Both the position numbers and the translations under genes were made by a program. Source: Tragulus kanchil (Eukaryota; Chordata; Mammalia; Artiodactyla; Tragulidae). Taken from it: a stretch of DNA of 64,000 bases. Location of the stretch: positions 96,499,608 through 96,563,607 of the forward strand of contig JAIOJX010000025.1 of assembly GCA_022376925.1 (NCBI GenBank), written 5' to 3'. Positions 56,142 through 64,000 of this stretch are shown piece after piece (positions within the stretch are counted from its first letter, which is position 1; every line of letters begins with the position of its first letter). Under the pieces are notes generated by a model. That model had not been told where the DNA came from. It ran no database searches and saw nothing but the letters and a program-made list of their open reading frames with translations.

Positions 56142-58398
56142 AGCCACAACTTTTACTTCTGTTAACTTATTTGACAATGAAAACACACCCAACTTCCAGT
56201 TCCTGGGACAACAGATAGGCATTGCCCCTGCTTCCATACCTCCTAAGCCCTATAGAGAGCAGCAGGATCATTTGTGTCTCTGTCTCAGTGACTAAGAAGT
56301 TCCACTGGGGGAGAAACGCATGGCTTTTGGTATTGTACGGTTGATTATAAAGAGATCAGAAGCATGAAAAGACAAGATGTGGGAAGGTGAAGGGGAGAAT
56401 AGAGATTTAGAAACTTGAACTCCAAGGAACCAAGTCTTCTAAAATGCTAAAGCCAGTGGACCAAGAATAGTGCTACCTGGAATGTATTGTGGGAAGTTCC
56501 AGATATGGGTGGATTTCTGAATGCGTTCTATCACCATAGCCTGAGAATCAGGTCACTGCAGGAGTAAGCCCCTTGCATGGTTTTAGGAACTTTACAATTC
56601 ATGCCTTGCCTCTCTGTGTAAATTTAATCTGTGCCATGATTGTGCTTCAAGTCTTAATCCATAAGCATTTGATGACTAAATGAGGAAACATTCCAGGACC
56701 CAGGACACTGGAAAGTTTTTGGACATTAAGATATCAAAAGGATGGGAACATTAGCCCTAGATTAAAGATTTCTCTAATGTTGCTAAATAAGATTGAAAGC
56801 CAGGTGTGAAAGGATTAAATAATGTAAAGGTAACTTGACTGTATCCCAGGACAAGCCTTAAGAATGAAAACAGTGGCATAACAGAATGTTCATCCCAGCA
56901 ATGAAAAATTCACAAAGTCTGACTTCCAAAATTATAGCCAAATTGCTTGAAATTAGTGATAAATAGAAAAATCTTAAAGCAGATGTAGAAAAAGATACTA
57001 TGTATAGAAAACAACTGAGAATAATAGCAGACTCTGCAATGGTAACAAGAGGCATGAAGGCAGTGGAATAACCTCTTTCAGGACTGAAAAAAAAAGAAAA
57101 CTATTAACCTTGAGTTCTTACCCAGTGCAGGTATCTTTCAAAAGAAAAGGCAGAAAGAAGGCTCTTTTCAGACTTACGAAAAATGAAAGAATTCATCACC
57201 TACAGTCTCATATTATTCAGAGATAGTGAAGAAAATCTTTCACATTGCATCAGAAAGAAGTAAAATACTTTCACAAATTACACAGCCACAACTTTTACTT
57301 CTGTTAACTTATTTGACAATGAACACACCCAACTTCCAGTTCCTGGGACAACAGATAGGCATTGCCCTGCTTCCATACCTCCTAAGCCCTATAGAGAGCA
57401 GCAGGATCATTTGTGTCTCTGTCTCAGTGACTAAGAAGTTCCACTGGGGGAGAAACGCATGGCTTTTGGTATTGTACGGTTGATTATAAAGAGATCAGAA
57501 GCATGAAAAGACAAGATGTGGGAAGGTGAAGGGGAGAATAGAGATTTAGAAACTTGAACTCCAAGGAACCAAGTCTTCTAAAATGCTAAAGCCAGTGGAC
57601 CAAGAATAGTGCTACCTGGAATGTATTGTGGGAAGTTCCAGATATGGGTGGATTTCTGAATGCGTTCTATCACCATAGCCTGAGAATCAGGTCACTGCAG
57701 GAGTAAGCCCCTTGCATGGTTTTAGGAACTTTACAATTCATGCCTTGCCTCTCTGTGTAAATTTAATCTGTGCCATGATTGTGCTTCAAGTCTTAATCCA
57801 TAAGCATTTGATGACTAAATGAGGAAACATTCCAGGACCCAGGACACTGGAAAGTTTTTGGACATTAAGATATCAAAAGGATGGGAACATTAGCCCTAGA
57901 TTAAAGATTTCTCTAATGTTGCTAAATAAGATTGAAAGCCAGGTGTGAAAGGATTAAATAATGTAAAGGTAACTTGACTGTATCCCAGGACAAGCCTTAA
58001 GAATGAAAAAAGTGGCATAACAGAATGTTCATCCCAGCAATGAAAAATTCACAAAGTCTGACTTCCAAAATTATAGCCAAATTGCTTGAAATTAGTGATA
58101 AATAGAAAAATCTTAAAGCAGATGTAGAAAAAGATACTATGTATAGAAAACAACTGAGAATAATAGCAGACTCTGCAATGGTAACAAGAGGCATGAAGGC
58201 AGTGGAATAACCTCTTTCAGGACTGAAAAAAAAAGAAAACTATTAACCTTGAGTTCTTACCCAGTGCAGGTATCTTTCAAAAGAAAAGGCAGAAAGAAGG
58301 CTCTTTTCAGACTTACGAAAAATGAAAGAATTCATCACCTACAGTCTCATATTATTCAGAGATAGTGAAGAAAATCTTTCACATTGCATCAGAAAGAA
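56142..58398. repeat. tandem duplication R (2 x about 1.116 kb)
   Basis: Copy 1 is 56142-57259 and copy 2 is 57284-58398, offset 1142. The junction 57260-57283 starts as a faulty version of the true continuation (GTAAAATACTTTC for ATAAAATATCTAG). Differences: GAAAACACACC versus GAACACACC, CCCCTG versus CCCTG at the left end, and GAAAACAGT versus GAAAAAAGT (about 56865 / 58007). Confidence 0.97.
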
Positions 58399-61268
58399 TA
58401 AAATATCTAGGAATAAACTTACATAAGGAGGTGGAAGACCTGTAGTTGGAAAGCTGTAAGACATTGAAGAAAGAAATGAAGATAACACAGAGAGAAAGAC
58501 ATACCATATTCTTGGGTTAGAAGACTTAATATTGTTGAAATGACTATACTACTGAAGGCACTCTACAGATTCAGTGCAGTCGCTATCAAAATACCAATGG
58601 CACCTTTTCCACAGAAGTAGAACAAATAATTTTAAAATTTGTATAGAGACCGAAAAGACTTGAATAGCCAGACTAATCTTGAGGAAGAACAGAGCTGGAG
58701 GAATCATGCTCCCTGACTTCAAACTATACTATAAGGCCACAGTAATCAAAAAATATGGTACTGGCACAAAGGCAGGCATGTAGACCAGTGAAAAGAAATA
58801 GAAAACCCAGAAGTAAACCCACACACTTATAGCCAATTAATCTATGACAAAAGAGGCAAAAATATACAATGGAGAAAGACAGTCTCTTCAATAAATGTGC
58901 TGGAAAAACTGGACAGCTACCTATAAAAGAATGAAAATAAAACATTCTTTTATACCATATATAAAAATTAACTCAAAGTGGATTAAAGATCTAAATGTAA
59001 TACCAGAGCTCTAAAACTCTTAGAGGGAAACATAAGCAGAACTCTTTGATGAAAGTCATAGCAATATTATTTGGGGGTCTGTCTTTTAAAGCAAAGGAAA
59101 TAAAAGCAAAGCTAAACAAAGGGACCTAATTAAATTTAAAGGCTTTTGTACAGCAAAGGACACCACTGACAAAACAGCTACAAAATCTGACTTCCAAAAT
59201 TATAGCCAAATTGCTTGAAATTAGTGATAAACAGAAAAATCTTAAAGCAGATGTAGAAAAGATACTATGTATAGAAAACAACTGAGAATAATAGCAGACT
59301 CTGCAATGGTAACAAGAGGCATGAAGGCAGTGGAATAACCTCTTTCAGGACTGAAAAAAAAAGAAAACTATTAACCTTGAGTTCTTACCCAGTGCAGGTA
59401 TCTTTCAAAAGAAAAGGCAGAAAGAAGGCTCTTTTCAGACTTACGAAAAATGAAAGAATTCATCACCTACAGTCTCATATTATTCAGAGATAGTGAAGAA
59501 AATCTTTCACATTGCATCAGAAAGAATAAAATATCTAGGAATAAACTTACATAAGGAGGTGGAAGACCTGTAGTTGGAAAGCTGTAAGACATTGAAGAAA
59601 GAAATGAAGATAACACAGAGAGAAAGACATACCATATTCTTGGGTTAGAAGACTTAATATTGTTGAAATGACTATACTACTGAAGGCACTCTACAGATTC
59701 AGTGCAGTCGCTATCAAAATACCAATGGCACCTTTTCCACAGAAGTAGAACAAATAATTTTAAAATTTGTATAGAGACCGAAAAGACTTGAATAGCCAGA
59801 CTAATCTTGAGGAAGAACAGAGCTGGAGGAATCATGCTCCCTGACTTCAAACTATACTATAAGGCCACAGTAATCAAAAAATATGGTACTGGCACAAAGG
59901 CAGGCATGTAGACCAGTGAAAAGAAATAGAAAACCCAGAAGTAAACCCACACACTTATAGCCAATTAATCTATGACAAAAGAGGCAAAAATATACAATGG
60001 AGAAAGACAGTCTCTTCAATAAATGTGCTGGAAAAACTGGACAGCTACCTATAAAAGAATGAAAATAAAACATTCTTTTATACCATATATAAAAATTAAC
60101 TCAAAGTGGATTAAAGATCTAAATGTAATACCAGAGCTCTAAAACTCTTAGAGGGAAACATAAGCAGAACTCTTTGATGAAAGTCATAGCAATATTATTT
60201 GGGGGTCTGTCTTTTAAAGCAAAGGAAATAAAAGCAAAGCTAAACAAAGGGACCTAATTAAATTTAAAGGCTTTTGTACAGCAAAGGACACCACTGACAA
60301 AAAAACAGCCTACAGTATGGGGGAAACTATTTAGAAATGTGACTGATGAGGGCTTAATATCCAAAATAGCTCATCCAACTCAACATAAAAAGAAAACATG
60401 AAATAGGCAACCCAATTATAAAATGGACAGAACAGAATAGATATTTTTTTCCAGAGAGTACATGCAGATGGCCAACAGGTACATGAAAATATGCTTAACA
60501 TCACTAATCATCAGGAAATGAAAATCAAAACCACAATAAGGAATCACCTCTCACTAGTCAGAATGGTTATTATCAGAAAAGAACATAAATAACAAATGTT
60601 GGTGAGTATGCGAAGAAAAGGGAACCTTTGTATGCTGTTGGTGGGAATGTAAATTGGTATAGCCATTGTACAAAGCAACAAGAAAATTTCTCAAAAAAAA
60701 CCTAAAACACAGAAGTGCTTTATAGTTCAGCAATTCCTCTTCTGGATATAGAAGTGGAGGAAACAAACCCCACTAATTGGAAAAGATATATGCACCCAGG
60801 TGTATTATTTTTATTTACAACTGCTAAGACATGGAAACAATCTAAGTGTCCTTCAAGAGATGAATGAATAAAGAAGATATGGTAAATATATGCACAATAA
60901 AATATTACTTAGCCATAAAAAGGAAATTTTGCCATTTTCAATGACATGGATGGACTTAGAAAGTATTAGGGTGAGTGAAATGTCAGAGAAAGACAAATAC
61001 TGTATGATACCACTTATGGGGCATCTAAAAAAATACCATCAAGGTAGTGAATACGACAAACAGAGAATTAATGATTACCAATGAGGAGGGAGAAGAGAGG
61101 AAGGGCAGTATAGACATAGAATTAAAAGTTACAATCCATTATATATAAAATAAGCACAAGGATACATTGCAAAACACAGGAAATACAGTATTTTATAATA
61201 ATTATAATTGCAGTATATAACCTTTAAAAGTTGTCAATGACTATGTTGTTCAACTATAATGTATAGTA
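56735..61268 (+). mobile_element. L1M-type LINE, enlarged by two duplications
   Basis: The 5' part (AGATTTCTCTAATGTTGCTA, AAGATTGAAAGCCAGGTGTG) and ORF1 remnants (GGTATCTTTCAAAAGAAAAGG, AATGAAAGAATTCATCACC) are followed at 58387 by ORF2 C-terminal sequence (AGAATAAAATATCTAGGAAT). They continue to the 3' end at about 61268 with many stops. The ORF2 endonuclease and RT are missing. Motifs such as WYWHK (about 58760) and NIQWRK (about 58860) are still readable. Duplications R and S copied ORF1 parts and ORF2 parts, so the element looks about 2.2 kb longer than its real content. Confidence 0.8.
58057..60302. repeat. tandem duplication S (2 x about 1.12 kb)
   Basis: Copy 1 is 58057-59174 and copy 2 is 59186-60302, offset 1129. 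The junction 59175-59185 reads like a damaged continuation (CAGCTACAAAA for AAACAGCCTACAG). Differences: GATAAATAG versus GATAAACAG and AAAAAG versus AAAAG, both within the first 60 bases of copy 2. The first 341 bases overlap the end of duplication R, so this piece is present three times (56915, 58057, 59186). Confidence 0.97.
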
Positions 61269-61445
61269 TCCTACATTAATCATAGTCCAATTAAAGAAAG
61301 GCAAGGAAATCTTTGAACTAGAAGAAAAATAATATCAATAGAAATCTGTATTTACAAAATGTAACAAGGCACACCAAAATGGAAAATACGTAGAAAATAC
61401 AAACCATTTTCTTATATTTTAAATCACTTCAAAATATGATCAACC

Positions 61446-61762
61446 TGGGCTTCCCCTGGTGGTCCAGTGGATAAGGACACCGCCTTGCAGTGCAGGGGGC
61501 GCCGGTTCGATCCCTGGCCTGGGAAGATCCTACGTGCCGCGGAGCGGCTGGACCGATGTGTCCAATTACTGAGCCGGAGCTCTGGAGCGCATGCACCCAG
61601 AGCTGGCGCTCTGCGACAACAGACGCCACCGTGATGGGAGGCCCACAAGAGCCAAAGAACAAAGACGGATGAAAATAGAGAAATGAAAGACCAATAGAAG
61701 TGGCCCGCCCGCTCCCCTCCCTTCCCAACCTGACCCCCACACAAAATAAATAAATAAATCTT

Positions 61763-61800
<38 letters not shown>
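61446..61800 (+). mobile_element. CHR-type tRNA-Glu SINE, youngest-looking copy, with target-site duplication
   Basis: Full-length, GC-rich and CpG-rich (61500-61640), with a C-rich extension (61700-61738), an (AAAT)n and A-run, then an (AT)n tail to 61800. A 12-base target-site duplication, ATATGATCAACC, lies at 61434-61445 and 61801-61812. High CpG retention suggests recent insertion. The overlapping open frames on both strands are non-functional. Confidence 0.92.
61504..61514 (+). promoter_or_regulatory. RNA polymerase III B box of the CHR-type SINE
   Basis: GGTTCGATCCC is an exact match to the tRNA B-box consensus. A plausible A box, TGGTCCAGTGG, lies upstream at 61461-61471. The same B box is exact at 5960-5970. 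This supports past or possibly present Pol III transcription but does not show it. Confidence 0.75.
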
Positions 61801-61807
<7 letters not shown>

Positions 61808-62283
61808 CAACCATTTGAAAGAAAAACCATTACGATGCATTATGGGGTTTATAACAAATGCGAAGGTAAAATATATGACATATTTACAAAAGGAGAAAAA
61901 CTGTGAAAGAGAAATGGAAAGACAGTATTATAAAGCTGTATTACTATATATGAAGTTACATAGTATTATTTGAAGTTGCATTTAAGTTAAATTTGTATAA
62001 TAAAACACTAACATACTACTAAAAACCCTGTAAATTATGTGCCATAAAAAGAGAAAAATGGAATCATAAGAAGCACATATTCAACAGAATATAAAGAAAA
62101 AAGAGAGGATGAAGAAGAGATGGGAAAATAAAAAAATAGATGTCAAGATTTTAGACTTAAATACGATTATATCAATCATCATAGTAAGTGAACTAAAGCT
62201 TAAAAGATAAAATTCCAGATTGAATAAAATGCAAGACCCAATATATACTGCCTGCAATATATATATACTGTAAATGCAAAGAT

Positions 62284-62328
62284 GTATGTGTGTGCTAAGT
62301 TGCTTCAGCCATGTCCTAGTCTTTGTAG
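62284..62328 (-). mobile_element. Bov-tA SINE remnant
   Basis: GTGTGCTAAGTTGCTTCAGCC and ATGTCCTAGTCTTTGTAG are the reversed Bov-tA 3' end. Only about 45 bases remain, lying at the L1 endonuclease deletion point. Confidence 0.75.
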
Positions 62329-63951
62329 ATAAAACTGAAGAGATAAAATTGAATATTCTTGTACCTAGGAAACAGTTTGTTGCTAAAACCTTCCCTGGAA
62401 GAAAACTCAAGCTCAAATGGCTTTGTGAGTGAATTTAACACAACATTCAATTTAGAAATAATAGAAAATCTATATAAAGTATTCTGAAAAAATTAAGAGA
62501 AGGGAACATTTCCTAACACACTCCAGGAGGCCATCATCACCCAATGCCAAAACCAGGTTAGGATATTATGAGAAAAGAAAACTGACACTGTATCTCTCAT
62601 GAACACAGCACATGCAGAAATTCTTGAAATTTTAACAAAATGAATTTAGCAGTAAATAGAGGGAATAATATATCATGACCAAGTTTTGTTTAGCTCAAGA
62701 ATACAGTACTGGTCCAGTATTCTAAAATCAGTCAATATTATTTACTTAAGCAGATTAAAAAAAAACCTTAATGATCATTAAAACTGCAGAAAAATAATTT
62801 AACATGATTCAACATACATTTATGAAAGAAACTTTCAGCAAACTAGTCATAGAAGGAACTTCCTTAATCTGATTTAGGACATTTATTTAAAATATGCAGG
62901 AATAATATATTTAATGTGGAAAGACGATGTCTTTCTTCTGTGAACAAAGATATGTTTGCTCTCTGTTGCTATTCCACATGGTACTGGAAGTCTTAACATA
63001 ATAATAGAAAGAAATATATTGCCTAATCACTGGATAGGAAGATTAAGACAGTCTCTATTTGCAGACAACATGATCATTTACATAAAAAATTCCCTAAGAG
63101 TCTATATAAAAGTTTTCTATAGATAATAAATGAGCTAGCAAAGTAATAGGATATAATATGAAATCAGTTGTATTTCTGTATACCTGTAACAGATAATTGG
63201 AAGAAGAAATTTAAAAATCAGTTCCATTGCAATAGTACCCTCAGATGGTGAAATATTTTGGTATACATCTAACAAATTACAGAAAATAACTGATCTTTAA
63301 AACTTTCTCGCACCAGAAATTGATAAGCTGATTTAAAATTTATATAGAAAACTACCATCTATTCATTGTAGTAATTTTTGAGGGCTTGATATTGAAACTC
63401 CAACTAAAAATCCTAATTTCTCTACTTAAAAAATAATGGTAATACATTGTGGAACTGTATGTAACGTTGTTCTTTTTTTCAAAGGTCTTCTATAAATATG
63501 TTAGCATACTTTACTAATTTAAAAAATAAAAAAGGAAAACCTATTTAAAATATAAAGTTCTTTGTAACCTACAACTATTGTTATTAAAATATTCTCCCCA
63601 CTTAAAAAAATAATATAGAAAACTAAAGAAACTAGAAGAGTCAAAGCAATATTTAAAAAGAACAAAGTTGGAGGATTCATACTATCTCGTATAATGGCTT
63701 AGTATAAGACTACAAGAAGGCAAGGATATTATCAAAGTATAGATATACTGATTAGTGAAGCAAAACAGATATTACAGAAATAGGCCTGTGCATAGGTGGG
63801 CAGTTGATTTTCATCAAAGGTGAAAAGACAAAGAACAAAGAATAATCTTTTGAATGAATAATGCTGGATTCATTAAATATACACATGTAACAATGATGAA
63901 CCTGATCTCAGCTTCTCACCACATATAAAACTTGACTTGAAATGTATCTTA

Positions 63952-64000
63952 GGGGCTTTCCTGATGACTCAGTAAAGAATCTTGCTTGCCAATGCAGGAG
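63952..64000 (+). mobile_element. Bov-tA SINE, cut by the window end
   Basis: GGGGCTTTCCTGATGACTCAG, then CTTGCTTGCCAATGCAGGAG, is the Bov-tA head. The rest lies outside. Confidence 0.9.

Larger units (their letters stand above)
61268..63945 (+). mobile_element. second L1M-type LINE, decayed
   Basis: Inter-ORF linker at 61270-61433 (GGAAATCTTTGAACTAGAAG), interrupted by a young SINE, resuming at 61813-62280 (TTATGGGGTTTATAACAAAT, AATGGAATCATAAGAAGCAC, GACCCAATATATACTGCCTG). Most of the endonuclease part is missing. From about 62330, ORF2 resumes with the RT domain (CTCAAATGGCTTTGTGAGTG, GGCCATCATCACCCAATGCC). The catalytic FADD motif is decayed to FADN at about 63060, and C-terminal remnants run to 63945. 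It directly abuts the previous L1 3' end in the same orientation. Confidence 0.75.

Noticed and set aside
61424..61840. 138-codon and 103-codon minus-strand frames
   Set aside because: They are the antisense reading of a GC-rich SINE and its tail, with no start context or conservation evidence. Similar frames occur at 5872-6228 and 21386-21757 for the same reason.

Overview
This is non-coding mammalian nuclear DNA, and the repeats place it in a ruminant (Cetartiodactyla, Ruminantia). It holds many tRNA-Glu-derived Bov-tA SINEs, five CHR-type tRNA-Glu SINEs, ungulate and older L1 (L1M-type) fragments, L2, MIR and MaLR LTRs. I found no protein-coding exon, no functional RNA gene, no CRISPR and no bacterial feature. 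The longest recognisable protein stretches are decayed L1 ORF1p and ORF2p. I saw no BovB LINE body, while the CHR-type SINEs look young (perfect B boxes, intact target-site duplications). That hints at a lineage outside the well-studied bovids, perhaps a tragulid, but this is only an inference.

The dominant architecture is not made by any one transposon. I count 18 direct tandem duplications, each of about 1.0 to 1.18 kb (offsets 1000 to 1178, mean about 1.1 kb). Each is present exactly twice, nearly identical and head to tail. The units are unrelated in sequence. They lie at 684-2804, 2769-4978, 7212-9483, 9481-11728, 14424-16643, 16530-18798, 18551-20888, 23046-25222, 25360-27479, 27269-29420, 29381-31618, 31558-33564, 33830-35908, 44401-46711, 49921-52032, 53652-55809, 56142-58398 and 57284(58057)-60302. 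About 20 kb of the 64 kb is therefore redundant. Several pairs are chained: the next duplication starts inside, or exactly at, the last few to 341 bases of the previous second copy, so the overlaps occur three times. Mismatches cluster at the internal junctions, and other differences are mostly homopolymer lengths. I judge unmerged overlapping contig ends or gap-fill duplication in the assembly to be the most likely cause. A genuine size-restricted duplication process is the interesting alternative, and it can be tested with single long reads.

Layout: 1-4978 is unique flank, a Bov-tA SINE and two chained duplications with a MIR. 4979-7211 is unique, with a hAT-type fossil and a nested SINE pair. 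7212-11728 is two abutting duplications with MaLR and L1 3' ends. 11729-14423 is unique. 14424-20888 is three chained duplications with a MaLR LTR, L2 and an LTR-like block. 20889-23045 is unique, with SINEs. 23046-35908 is six duplications, four of them chained, with SINE, MIR, L2 and MaLR. 35909-44400 is a long unduplicated stretch with a deleted L1M and several SINEs. 44401-46711 is a duplicated twin-primed L1. 46712-49628 is unique. 49629-52032 is a duplicated 5'-truncated L1. 53652-55809 is a duplicated short L1 insertion. 56142-60302 is two chained duplications inside an L1M element. 60303-64000 is the rest of that L1, a young CHR-type SINE and a second L1M.
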